This document shows positions 1 to 7,683 of a DNA stretch of 64,000 nt, piece by piece. The translations under genes were made by a program, and so were the position numbers. Location of the stretch: assembly GCA_031291445.1 (NCBI GenBank), contig JARLJA010000098.1, forward strand, positions 1-64,000, read 5' to 3'. Origin of the DNA: Xanthobacteraceae bacterium. GTDB lineage: Bacteria; Pseudomonadota; Alphaproteobacteria; Rhizobiales; Xanthobacteraceae. A model generated the notes under the pieces. The model saw only the letters and a program-made list of their open reading frames with translations. It made no database searches and was not told where the DNA came from. The number at the start of each line of letters is the position of its first letter. Positions within the stretch are counted from its first letter, which is position 1.

Positions 1-84
1 ATGCGAAAGGTGGATGGCTGGCAGACGCTCTCCACAAAACCCATCGATCAGCCGATTGACCTTGCCGCCTGAAACGATACCTTC

Positions 85-492
85 ATGTTACCGGAGAATG
101 CGCCACACCGAATTCCAACCGCATTTCGGACGGCACCATCGTCCGGATCCAGAGCATTCTATTGTCTGGACGCTATCTCAAATGCGGCTGAGATAGAAGC
201 TTTCGACGCGGCCTTCTACAGCGATGCCAATGTCAACGCAGCCTTCTGGGGCGACCTCGATCATGCCGGTATGGCCATCCTTTCGAGCCTGCGGACCACC
301 TTCCCTTCCACACGAGCATGGGAGCCAGGTTACGCGCCTATGTTGGTTCGCCTCGATACCGGGGAAGGCCACGCACCGGAGGAGGCCAAGAAAGCTGGCC
401 AGAAACCGATCTTATCGACGGGCTGCGGCTATGCCGACAGTGTCCTGATCCCCGCTTTGGCGAAACATGGTCGGTTTATCGATCAGGAATGA
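85..492 (+). pseudogene. Fragment of a JetD-like (Wadjet, DUF2220) protein
   Basis: About 135 codons are open, and only the last 100 or so look like a real protein. The segment WGDLDHAGMAIL fits the Toprim-like nuclease core of Wadjet protein JetD. It is followed by a YAPML element and ends GRFIDQE, as I recall for C-termini of this DUF2220 family. The first ~30 residues are low quality, and a protein-like stretch at about 125-190 lies in a different frame, which suggests a frameshift. Intact JetD proteins are several hundred residues long, and no jetA, jetB or jetC is visible here. I read this as a decayed C-terminal remnant. The family assignment is from memory of its motifs and is moderately secure. 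Confidence 0.5.
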
Positions 493-712
493 ATGGCTAT
501 TGTTTCACGAATGTGGCATCGCGCCCGGCGAACCCATCGAGTGCTTCAATCCGAATTCCGTGGTGATGAAGGCCGAAGCCTTGGCACGCAAACCGGTCAA
601 CGTCGGGGCGGTCGCGTTCAGCCGCAGCGGGGATCCCGCGACCGGCGACTTCTGCGATGCCGAGGTGATCCGAAGGTTCGGCGATGTCCCGGGCGACTTG
701 AGCGCCCTGTAG
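467..712 (+). CDS. Small conserved protein of unknown function
   Basis: An 81-residue frame starts inside the end of the JetD-like fragment. Its C-terminal half (ARKPVNVGAVAFSRSGDP, then VIRRFGDVPGDL) has the look of a short conserved rhizobial protein that I have seen without a known function. The N-terminal ~30 residues may not belong to it, because several other starts are possible and none has a good ribosome-binding site. No signal peptide or membrane segment is evident. It may be a remnant like its neighbours. Confidence 0.35.
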   Translation: MVGLSIRNEWLLFHECGIAPGEPIECFNPNSVVMKAEALARKPVNVGAVAFSRSGDPATGDFCDAEVIRRFGDVPGDLSAL

Positions 713-928
713 CAAACGCATGCGACGTCGGCGGAAACGACCCGTAGAGCGTCTTTCGCCCTCGAAGCCATCGGGTTATTCGTTCAGCGATCGAATTGCA
801 CTGAGGTATGGCTGCGCCGACGAGACCGGTTCTGCACCACCGGCGCCGCAGTAGAGACTCCCATCTGAGGTTTTCCTGGTATCCGCCGATGCCCCTCTTT
901 TGAGCCGCAACAGGAGCCGCGCCGACGT

Positions 929-1345
929 TTGGCAAAGCCCTCCTCGCAGCTTTCGTTCCGCGAAGTATTCGCGCTGACTTCGTTCAAGGACCGCAACCTC
1001 TTCGCGGCTTCACAGGCCGGCCTGGTCAACAACCTCAAAGACGGCATGAGCTGGGGCATCTTCCCGCTCTACTTCACCGCACTGGGACTCGGTGTCGAGC
1101 GTATCGGCATCCTGAAGGCGGTCTATCCGATGGTGTGGGGTGTCGGGCAGACCATCACCGGCCCCTTGAGCGACCGGTGCAGCCGCAAGGGCCTCATCGT
1201 CGTCGGCATGTGGGTGCAGGCCGCCGGGCTGCTGCTCACCGGGCTGACGGGACAGTTCATCTGGTGGTTCGTCGCAAGCGTGTTGCTGGGTGTCGGCACG
1301 GCAATGGTCTACCGACCCAAGCGTCGCTATTCGTGGCATCTCTAA
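929..1345 (+). pseudogene. MFS transporter, internal fragment
   Basis: The 138-residue frame has hydrophobic helices and the cytoplasmic-loop motif of the major facilitator superfamily (GPLSDRCSRKGLI, resembling GxxxDRxGRR), preceded by SWGIFPLYFTALGLGVERIG. Complete members are about 400 residues. The match corresponds to part of the C-terminal half, so the first six helices and the end are missing. Only a TTG is available as a start, and the frame is open upstream without an ATG back to a stop at 866. After GTAMVY the sequence leaves the family and soon ends. It is probably non-functional. Confidence 0.6.
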
Positions 1346-1419
1346 TGGTGAGAGATCGTGACTTCTCAAGCCGGCGTCGACACGGAACGTGGGGTTTGAC
1401 GCCCCTCTCGGGTTGGGGC

Positions 1420-2310
1420 TCAGGCTTTGAAGTAACCGGGTCGGCCGATGTCGGCGATCAAGCCAATCCCGGTGGGCGTCCAGCCCAACCGCTGCTGCGT
1501 CAAAGCGCTGGAGGCCGGCATGTCCAAACCGGCGAACATCGCCAGTGGCCCATAATAATCGCCCGCCTCTTCTTTCTTGATCGAAACGACCGGCACATTC
1601 AGCGCGCGGCCGATCACTTCGATCACTTGGCGCATGGGTACGCCTTCCTCGCCAACGGCGTGGTAGATCCCGTCAGCCGCGCCCTTCTCCAACACAAGGC
1701 GGTATAGGCGGGCGACATCCTGCCTGTGCGCCGCAGCCCAGCGTTCGGCGCCTTCGCCGACATAGGCGGCGGCGCCTTTTTGGCGCGCGAGCTCGACGAG
1801 ATAAGTGATCAACCCGGCCTTTCCGTCGGCGCCATGCACTTGCGGCAGGCGTATCGCCATCGCCCGCACGCCACGCTGCGCGTAGGCCAGACCGGCTTGC
1901 TCGGACACGCGCGGAACATGCGGGCTGGACTCTCGCCGCATGTCTTCCGTGATCACCACGCCTGGCGCGATCAGGCCGGTTCCCGAGGTGACGATGAAAG
2001 GCTTGTTCGTGCCCGCCAGCACATCGCCCATGGCTTCGATGGCGGTCTTGTCGATCGCGCCATTCTCCGCGAATTTCGAGAAATCGTGGATGAACGCCAG
2101 ATGGATTACGCCGTCTGAATTCCTTGCGCCGCTCTTCAGGCTTTCGAGGTCCTGCAGCGAGCCGCGATGAACTTCGGCGCCCAGTTTCTCGAGCGTCCCG
2201 ACATTCTGTTCAGAGCGTGCGAGGCCGACGACCTGGTGCCCGTGTGCGATCAGTTCTTTTGTGGTTTCGACGCCGATAAATCCGGCGGCGCCGGTGACGA
2301 ATACGCGCAT
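1420..2310 (-). CDS. Atypical SDR-family NAD(P)-dependent oxidoreductase/epimerase
   Basis: This 296-residue protein starts with a Rossmann nucleotide-binding site (TGAAGFIG, residues 6-13), as in extended or atypical SDRs related to NmrA and NAD-dependent epimerases. I see no YxxxK catalytic pair. The corresponding region reads RVSEQAGLAYAQRG, which is typical of the non-classical SDR group, so chemistry cannot be assigned. I chose the ATG at 2310 over an upstream GTG because AGGGAG lies 8-9 bases before it. A truncated XRE regulator is divergent from it across a short spacer carrying a palindrome. That is the usual arrangement for these SDRs and suggests local repression that may now be lost. 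Confidence 0.8.
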   Translation of the reverse strand: MRVFVTGAAGFIGVETTKELIAHGHQVVGLARSEQNVGTLEKLGAEVHRGSLQDLESLKSGARNSDGVIHLAFIHDFSKFAENGAIDKTAIEAMGDVLAGTNKPFIVTSGTGLIAPGVVITEDMRRESSPHVPRVSEQAGLAYAQRGVRAMAIRLPQVHGADGKAGLITYLVELARQKGAAAYVGEGAERWAAAHRQDVARLYRLVLEKGAADGIYHAVGEEGVPMRQVIEVIGRALNVPVVSIKKEEAGDYYGPLAMFAGLDMPASSALTQQRLGWTPTGIGLIADIGRPGYFKA

Positions 2311-2339
2311 GAAGAAACACTCCCTGTTCAGCACGCCGG

Positions 2340-2390
2340 GATATTGGTATGTTATTCATGCGGGTAAAGTAGTGACATCATACTGGTATG
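2340..2390. promoter_or_regulatory. Divergent promoter region with a CATAC-TG-GTATG palindrome
   Basis: Between the SDR and the truncated XRE gene, 2379-2390 reads CATACTGGTATG, a perfect 5+5 inverted repeat. A related copy (GATATTGGTATG) lies at 2340-2351. Two spaced, similar 12-mers in a divergent intergenic region are what an autoregulated XRE-family repressor would bind. No convincing -35/-10 pair was identified. Confidence 0.4.
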
Positions 2391-2402
2391 ACCACTAACA
2401 GG

Positions 2403-2573
2403 ATGACGGACGCGAACTCACTTGGGACGTATCTGAGGAATCGCCGCGCCAGGCTCGATCCTACGGCATTCGGCTTCCCGCTGAAGCGGCGGCGAACGCC
2501 GGGACTTCGGCGCGCGTGCGAGGCTTCATCCGCCGCGCCGATCAGATCGCCGTATAGCCGCCATCGGCGTTGA
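2403..2573 (+). pseudogene. Truncated XRE/MmyB-like transcriptional regulator
   Basis: From the ATG at 2403 the first ~37 residues (NSLGTYLRNRRARLDP, then RRRTPGLRR) match the N-terminus of helix-turn-helix regulators with an MmyB-like ligand domain, which are normally about 270 residues. In intact relatives GLRR continues into the recognition helices (REEVA...). Here it turns into unrelated sequence at about 2513 and stops at 2573, on top of the 3' end of the next SDR. The break marks a deletion or recombination junction, and no DNA-binding domain remains. Confidence 0.65.
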
Positions 2574-3285
2574 CGCAGGCGCCGGTGACGAGCGAGGCCC
2601 GGTCGCTGGCGAGAAACGCCACGACCTCGGCAACCTCCTCCGGCCGGCCGAGCCGGCCGATCGGCTGGCGCGTGAGGATCGCCTGCCGCGTCGCCTCGGG
2701 CAGCTGGGCCAGCAGCGGCGTGTCGATGTAGCCCGGGGCAACGCTGTTTGCCCGGATGCCCTGTTTGGCGTAGGTCAGCGCGACCGACCGCGTGAGATTG
2801 ATGACGGCGGCCTTCGCCGCTGAATAGGCGTTGCTGTTCTCCTGCCCGACGTGACCGAGAATGGATGCGATGTTGACGATCGCGCCGCCACCGGTTTTCA
2901 GCATCATGGCTGCAGCGAACTTGTTGCAGATCGCAACGCCGGTCAGGTCGATATCGATGACCCGCCGCCAGTCGGCGAGATCGAGCGCGTGGATCGGCGC
3001 CTTCTTCTCGGGAATGCCGGCGTTGGCGACCAGAACATCGAGCCTGCCGTGGCGGGTGACCGCCGCCTCCATCAGGGCAGCAACGCTCTTCTCGTCGGTG
3101 ACGTCGGTTCTGACGAAATCGGCGGCGCGGCCGTCGTGGCTGATCCGCTCCGCCACGCCGCGCCCTGCTTCGGAAAGATCGCCGATGATGACCTTTGCGC
3201 CCTCATCCGCGAACAGGCGGGCAATCGCCTCGCCGATGCCCGAGGCCGCACCTGTCACCACCGCAACCTTGCCTTCCAGCAACAT
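2542..3285 (-). CDS. Classical SDR oxidoreductase (glucose/ribitol dehydrogenase type)
   Basis: A full-length classical short-chain dehydrogenase (247 residues). TGAASGIG at 11-18 binds NAD(P), NAG is at 88-90, Ser141 lies in NIAS, and Tyr154/Lys158 in YSAAK complete the catalytic set. The C-terminus has the usual VTGACVNADGG segment. The start has AGAGGG upstream. It is the last gene of the leftward cluster that begins with a steroid-dehydrogenase-like flavoprotein at 7522. Substrate is unknown; an alcohol or keto intermediate of the same catabolic route is the natural guess. Its 3' end abuts the truncated XRE gene. Confidence 0.88.
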   Translation of the reverse strand: MLLEGKVAVVTGAASGIGEAIARLFADEGAKVIIGDLSEAGRGVAERISHDGRAADFVRTDVTDEKSVAALMEAAVTRHGRLDVLVANAGIPEKKAPIHALDLADWRRVIDIDLTGVAICNKFAAAMMLKTGGGAIVNIASILGHVGQENSNAYSAAKAAVINLTRSVALTYAKQGIRANSVAPGYIDTPLLAQLPEATRQAILTRQPIGRLGRPEEVAEVVAFLASDRASLVTGACVNADGGYTAI

Positions 3286-3337
3286 GAGTAGCTTCCCTCT
3301 TCACCGGTCAGGCAGTGTCACGCCCCCTGCACGCCCC

Positions 3338-4141
3338 TCACGCCGTCGGGGTCCCTTCGAAGCCCGGTCGTGGGATCACGCTCATGAGGGTGCGCATCAG
3401 CCCGCCGTCGACGATGATCTCCTGGCCGGTGATGTAGTCGGCGCGTTCGCTGGCGAGAAAGACCACAGTGTCGGCGATGTCCTCGGGAACGCCGATCCGC
3501 CGTCGCGGCACCAGGCTCCTCCGGGTCTCGTGAACACCCGGAGCCGCGTAAATCGCCTCCGTCATCGGCGTGCGGATCATGCCCGGGCTGACCACGTTGC
3601 TACGCACGCCGCGCGGGCCCCACTCGGTCGAAAGCTGCTGCGACAGCATCGCCACCGCGGCCTTGGTAACGCTGTAGGCGCCGCTGAAGCTCTGCGGGAA
3701 TGATGCCGAGATCGAGCCGACATGGACGATCGCGCCCTGCCCCCTCGCCAGCATCGGCACGCCGAACACTCTGGCGCAGCGAAAATAGCCGGTCAGGTTG
3801 AGTGCGAGGATCGCATCCCAATCGGCCATCGGCATGGTATCGAGTGCGCCGGCGCGCATGGTCCCGGCATTGTTGACGAGGATCGATGCGGGGCCGAGGT
3901 CCGCCGTGATGCGCGCCGCGGCCGCCTCGACGCTCGCATCGCTGGTCACATCGCACGCGATGAAGACAGCCCGCCCCTTGCGGGAGCGGATCTCATCGGC
4001 GACGCTGCTGCCGGCCTCGTCGCGGTCCAGCACCGCGACATTTGCTCCGACTGCGGCGAGCCCCAGCGCGATGCCGCGCCCGATACCGGCACCGCCGCCG
4101 GTAACCACGGCAACCCTTCCATCCAGACCGATCCAGTTCAT
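3338..4141 (-). CDS. Classical SDR oxidoreductase
   Basis: 267 residues with TGGGAGIG (14-21), NNAG (90-93), Ser143 and Tyr156/Lys160 (YSVTK), so all catalytic positions are present. The C-terminus (ITGQEIIVDGG) is typical, followed by a ~15-residue tail. It lies between the NIPSNAP gene (20 bases upstream) and the other SDR (52 bases downstream), consistent with one operon. The two SDRs differ enough not to be recent duplicates. Probably a 3-oxoacyl- or secondary-alcohol-type dehydrogenase; the exact substrate cannot be read from sequence. Confidence 0.87.
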   Translation of the reverse strand: MNWIGLDGRVAVVTGGGAGIGRGIALGLAAVGANVAVLDRDEAGSSVADEIRSRKGRAVFIACDVTSDASVEAAAARITADLGPASILVNNAGTMRAGALDTMPMADWDAILALNLTGYFRCARVFGVPMLARGQGAIVHVGSISASFPQSFSGAYSVTKAAVAMLSQQLSTEWGPRGVRSNVVSPGMIRTPMTEAIYAAPGVHETRRSLVPRRRIGVPEDIADTVVFLASERADYITGQEIIVDGGLMRTLMSVIPRPGFEGTPTA

Positions 4142-4160
4142 TGGCGCGTTGCGTCCCTCG

Positions 4161-4511
4161 TCAGTTCACCGGCGCCGCCAGCGACGGCAGCGCGATGCGG
4201 CGGATCAGGCGGTTCTCCTGGGCGACGATCAGGTGCTCGGAGGCCGCGAGATAGGCGGGCCAGTCGGGATCCTTGTCGCGCTCGGCGTGGCGGCGCTCGA
4301 ATTCACCCATATCGGGAAAGCCCCACAGATGGACGATCTGGTTGAGCGGACCGACCGCGCTGGTGAACATGCCCAGCGGACGGCCCAGATATTTCAGCTG
4401 CACCGGCATCGCCAGGCGGTCGAACACGTCGATGAACTCGCCCATCTTCCTCAGCGCGATGGTGTAGACGCGCAGGTCGACGATCGCGGCCTCGTCCGGC
4501 AATGACGTCAT
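4161..4511 (-). CDS. NIPSNAP-family protein
   Basis: A 116-residue single ferredoxin-like domain of the NIPSNAP family. It opens with VDLRVYTIALRKMGEFIDVF and has the VHLWGFPDMGEFERR element common to this family. Such small proteins often accompany bacterial catabolic operons, but their biochemical role is unknown. GAGGAG stands upstream of the ATG at 4511. It is sandwiched between the binding protein and an SDR. Confidence 0.8.
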   Translation of the reverse strand: MTSLPDEAAIVDLRVYTIALRKMGEFIDVFDRLAMPVQLKYLGRPLGMFTSAVGPLNQIVHLWGFPDMGEFERRHAERDKDPDWPAYLAASEHLIVAQENRLIRRIALPSLAAPVN

Positions 4512-4535
4512 GGATCGCTCCTCGTTATCGGCCGC

Positions 4536-5768
4536 TCAGCTGCGGATCAGGGGACAGCCGCCCTCGTCCGGCGGCCGGAATGCCTCTTCCGCCGGCAGTG
4601 TCGACACCAGCCGGTAGACATCGCCGGTCGACGTGCTCTCCTGCGGCTTCTTGACCTCGAACAGATAGGCCGGATGGATCTTGCGGCCATCGGCCCGGAT
4701 GCTGCCCTTGCCGAAGCAGTCGTCGTCGGTCGGCATCTTCTTCATCAGCTCGACCACCTCGCGGCCCGACGCCTTGGCGCGCGCGACGCCGAGCTCCTTC
4801 ACCGCCTTGAGATAATGCAGCACGCTGGCGTAGTCCCCGGCCTGGCTCATGTTCGGGAAAACAGCGGCGGCGAGCCGCGGCTTGACGCGGTTCATGAAGG
4901 CGCGGGTGCGGTCGTTGAGGTCCCAGTAGAAGGTTTCGGTCAGCGACAGGCCCTTCGCGGTCGACAGCCCCATGCCGAGCACGTCGGTGACATAGCCGAT
5001 CATCGCCGCCATCCTGCTGCCGCCGCGATCGAGCCCGAACTCCTGGGCCTGCTTGAGACAGGTGATCAGCTCGCTGCCGGAATTGGCGAACCCGATCACG
5101 TTCGCGCCGCTGCTCTGAGCCTGCAGCAGGAAGGACGAGAAGTCGGTGGTCGAGCCGAACGGGTAGCGCACCGAGCCGAGCACGGTGCCGCCCGCGGCCC
5201 TGACGAACCTGGACGCGTCAGCCTCGGCGGCATGACCGAAGGCGTAGTCGGCGGTGATGAAGAACCATTTGCTGCCGCCGACCCGTACCAGCGAGGTCGC
5301 GGTGGAGTGGGCGAGACACCAGGAGTCCCATGACCAGTGCACCAGATGGGAGCTGCAGCTCTTGCCGGTGAGGTCGGAGCTGCCGGCCGTGGTGATCAGC
5401 GCCACCTTGTTCTTGTCCTCGATGAGGTACCTGGCGCCGAGCGCAATCGAGCTGTTGCCGACGTTCTCGATGACGTCGACGCCATCCTGCTCGAACCACT
5501 TGCGGATGATGCCGAGGCCGACGTCGGGCTTGTTCTGATGGTCGGCGACCAGCACCTCGACCTTGATCGAGGGATTGGCCGCCGTGAATTCATCGGCTGC
5601 CTGGCGGGCGCACGCGACCGTGGTCGGTCCGGAGACATCGCGGTAGATCCCCGACATGTCGGTGATGACGCCGATCCGGATGGTGTCGTCCGCCTGCGCG
5701 CGACCCGGGCGCGGCACGATTGCGCTGGCGAGTCCGGCTCCGACAAAGATCCGTCGATTGATCCGCAT
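4536..5768 (-). CDS. ABC transporter substrate-binding protein, branched-chain amino acid (HAAT) type
   Basis: 410 residues. The N-terminus MRINRRIFVGAGLASAIVP followed by GRAQA looks like a twin-arginine export signal, and the mature part has the type I periplasmic-binding fold of the LivJ/BraC group (IRIGVITDMSGIYRDVSGP; later TTAGSSDLTGKSC). The start at 5768 has GGAGGAAA upstream. No cognate permease or ATPase genes are in this cluster, so it must be served from elsewhere or act as a receptor. In related bacteria, members of this group bind aromatic acids and other carboxylates as well as amino acids. Here the flanking flavoprotein and SDRs suggest a cyclic or steroid-like acid (inference). 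Confidence 0.87.
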   Translation of the reverse strand: MRINRRIFVGAGLASAIVPRPGRAQADDTIRIGVITDMSGIYRDVSGPTTVACARQAADEFTAANPSIKVEVLVADHQNKPDVGLGIIRKWFEQDGVDVIENVGNSSIALGARYLIEDKNKVALITTAGSSDLTGKSCSSHLVHWSWDSWCLAHSTATSLVRVGGSKWFFITADYAFGHAAEADASRFVRAAGGTVLGSVRYPFGSTTDFSSFLLQAQSSGANVIGFANSGSELITCLKQAQEFGLDRGGSRMAAMIGYVTDVLGMGLSTAKGLSLTETFYWDLNDRTRAFMNRVKPRLAAAVFPNMSQAGDYASVLHYLKAVKELGVARAKASGREVVELMKKMPTDDDCFGKGSIRADGRKIHPAYLFEVKKPQESTSTGDVYRLVSTLPAEEAFRPPDEGGCPLIRS

Positions 5769-5812
5769 TGGTTTCCTCCCGATGATCGTTCTTGTTGCTT
5801 GACGTTCGCGGC

Positions 5813-7522
5813 TCAGGCTTCGAGACCGGCCAGGTGCCGGCCGGCCAGATAGCCGAAGGTCATGATCGGGCCGAGCGTGATGCCGGCGCCGGGATAGTTG
5901 CCGCCCATGATCGACGCACTGTCGTTGCCGACCGCGTAGAGGCCGGGAATGGCCCTGCGCTCGGCGTCGAGCACGCGGGCGAACGTGTCGGTGGCGAGCC
6001 CGTCGAAGGTGCCGAGATCGCCCATGATCATCTTCAGCGCGTAGTACGGGCCACGGGTGATCGGCGCCACGTTGGGATTGGGCCTGTGGTCGCCGTCGCC
6101 GAGATAGCGGTTGAAGGCGCTGGCGCCGCGGTGATGCTGCGGGTCCTCGCCCCGCGCGGCGTCGCGGTTGTAGTCGCGCACGGTCGCTTCCAGCCCGTCC
6201 GCGTCGATGCCCGCGGCCGTGGCCAGTTCGCGAAGCGTGCCGCCCGATTTCAGATAGCCGTTGCGTATGAACGCACCGAGCGGCACCGGCGCCGGCTTGG
6301 CGTAGCCGAGCCCGTACTTGCGGATGGTGGCGTGATCGCAGATCAGCCAGGCCGCGGTCTCGCCGCCCGCCGCGCCGTCCGCGATCATGGCCGCACCGAC
6401 GTCGTGGTAGGAATTGGATTCGTTGGTGAAGCGTCGCCCGCCGCGATTCACCGCGATCACACCAGGCTTGTAGCGGTCGACCAGGTGCGGAAACACCCCC
6501 GTCCCGCCGCCACCGAGCGGCACCTTCGACACCGGCATCCAGGCTGCCGCGCTGGCAAAGCGGATCTCGCACCGCGCGCCGACTGCCTCCGCCATGCGGA
6601 TGCCGTCGCCGGTGTTGGCCGCCGGCGTCGGCGACAGATGCTCGCCGCCGCGCGCGAGGTGGGGATAGGCGCGCGCGATGCGCTCCCGATCGTGGGGAAA
6701 GCCGCCACAGGCCAGCACGACGCCGCGTCGGGTCCGGACGGCGAATTCGCCCGCGGCGTCGCGCAGCACCGCCCCCTGCACCACGCCGTCGGCGGTGACC
6801 AGGCGCTGCGCCGCCGTGCCGGTGAACAGCGGAATTTTCAGATCGAACGCGGTCTTGGCAAGGCGCGCCACCAGCGCATTGCCGCTGGTGACCTTGACGC
6901 CGCGGCGATACAGCGCGATGTCCTTGAAGTGGCCGCACAGCCGTTTTGCCACGTAGATCGCCGAGGTCAGCGAGCGGGTGGCGCGGAAGAAGTGCTTGAG
7001 CTCGTCGTTCGACGAGTTGAACATCATGCCGATGAAGGTGATGGTCTCGAGCGGCGGCCGCAGCCGCCTGATCTCCTCGCCGAGCATTCGGGCATCGAAC
7101 GGAGCCGCCGTGACCGAGCGACCGGCCGTTGCGCCGCCCTCGACGTCGGGATGGTAGTCCGGATAGCCGGACAGCACGAACTTCGCGTCAGTCTCGGCTT
7201 CGAAAAACTCCAACATGCGCGGGCCGGCGTCGAGAAAGGCCTCGATCGCCTGTTCATCGTAGAAGTTGCCGGTTTCACGCCGAAGGTAGGTGCGCGCCGC
7301 ATCGCGGCTGTCGACGATGCCGGCCTTGCGCGCGTGGGGATTGCCCGGGATCCAGAGCACGCCGCCGGAGAACGCGGTGGTGCCGCCGAAATGCTCGTCC
7401 TTTTCGACGATGACGACATCGAGCCCGGCCTTGCGCGCGGTGATCGCCGTCGACAGGCCGCCGGCGCCCGAGCCGATCACCAGCACATCGCACGACAGGT
7501 CGCGCTGCTGAACTCGCGCCAT
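5813..7522 (-). CDS. FAD-dependent oxidoreductase, 3-ketosteroid delta1-dehydrogenase-like
   Basis: 569 residues of the FAD_binding_2 (fumarate reductase/KstD) family. The dinucleotide site GSGAGG is at 17-22, GGTTAFSGG follows near residue 46, and the C-terminal GGNYPGAGITLGP motif contacts FAD. Length matches KstD-like enzymes, which remove two hydrogens from a cyclic ketone ring. GGGAGGAA precedes the ATG. It is the first gene of the leftward operon, with the SBP gene 44 bases downstream, and is divergent from an AraC regulator. It could act on steroids or other cyclohexanone-type compounds. Confidence 0.8.
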   Translation of the reverse strand: MARVQQRDLSCDVLVIGSGAGGLSTAITARKAGLDVVIVEKDEHFGGTTAFSGGVLWIPGNPHARKAGIVDSRDAARTYLRRETGNFYDEQAIEAFLDAGPRMLEFFEAETDAKFVLSGYPDYHPDVEGGATAGRSVTAAPFDARMLGEEIRRLRPPLETITFIGMMFNSSNDELKHFFRATRSLTSAIYVAKRLCGHFKDIALYRRGVKVTSGNALVARLAKTAFDLKIPLFTGTAAQRLVTADGVVQGAVLRDAAGEFAVRTRRGVVLACGGFPHDRERIARAYPHLARGGEHLSPTPAANTGDGIRMAEAVGARCEIRFASAAAWMPVSKVPLGGGGTGVFPHLVDRYKPGVIAVNRGGRRFTNESNSYHDVGAAMIADGAAGGETAAWLICDHATIRKYGLGYAKPAPVPLGAFIRNGYLKSGGTLRELATAAGIDADGLEATVRDYNRDAARGEDPQHHRGASAFNRYLGDGDHRPNPNVAPITRGPYYALKMIMGDLGTFDGLATDTFARVLDAERRAIPGLYAVGNDSASIMGGNYPGAGITLGPIMTFGYLAGRHLAGLEA

Positions 7523-7683
7523 GACGTTCCTCCCTTCGCGGCGCCTTGTTGCCGTGGCCGCATGCCCCTGGATAGGCGCAAGCCGGCGGCGCCGCCAATG
7601 GACGAACCTTCCTTTGTATTGTACTTTTCGTAAGCCCCCGCGCCGGGTACCGGCCGGCTAGGTTCCCGACAGGACCCGTCCAG

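Noticed and set aside
1..2600. A complete Wadjet defence system or prophage
   Set aside because: Only one decayed JetD-like piece is visible; no jetA, jetB, jetC, integrase or phage structural genes are present.
5769..6938. A 390-codon N-terminal extension of the binding protein reading through the flavoprotein gene
   Set aside because: It is an out-of-frame reading of the flavoprotein; the true start at 5768 has a good ribosome site and an export signal.
5792..7633. A 613-codon plus-strand frame opposite the flavoprotein gene
   Set aside because: It mirrors the codon pattern of the real minus-strand gene and has no recognisable domain.
7523..7683. ACGAA/TTCGT pair in the AraC-flavoprotein gap as an operator
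   Set aside because: The arms are only five bases and about 20 bases apart, which is expected by chance.
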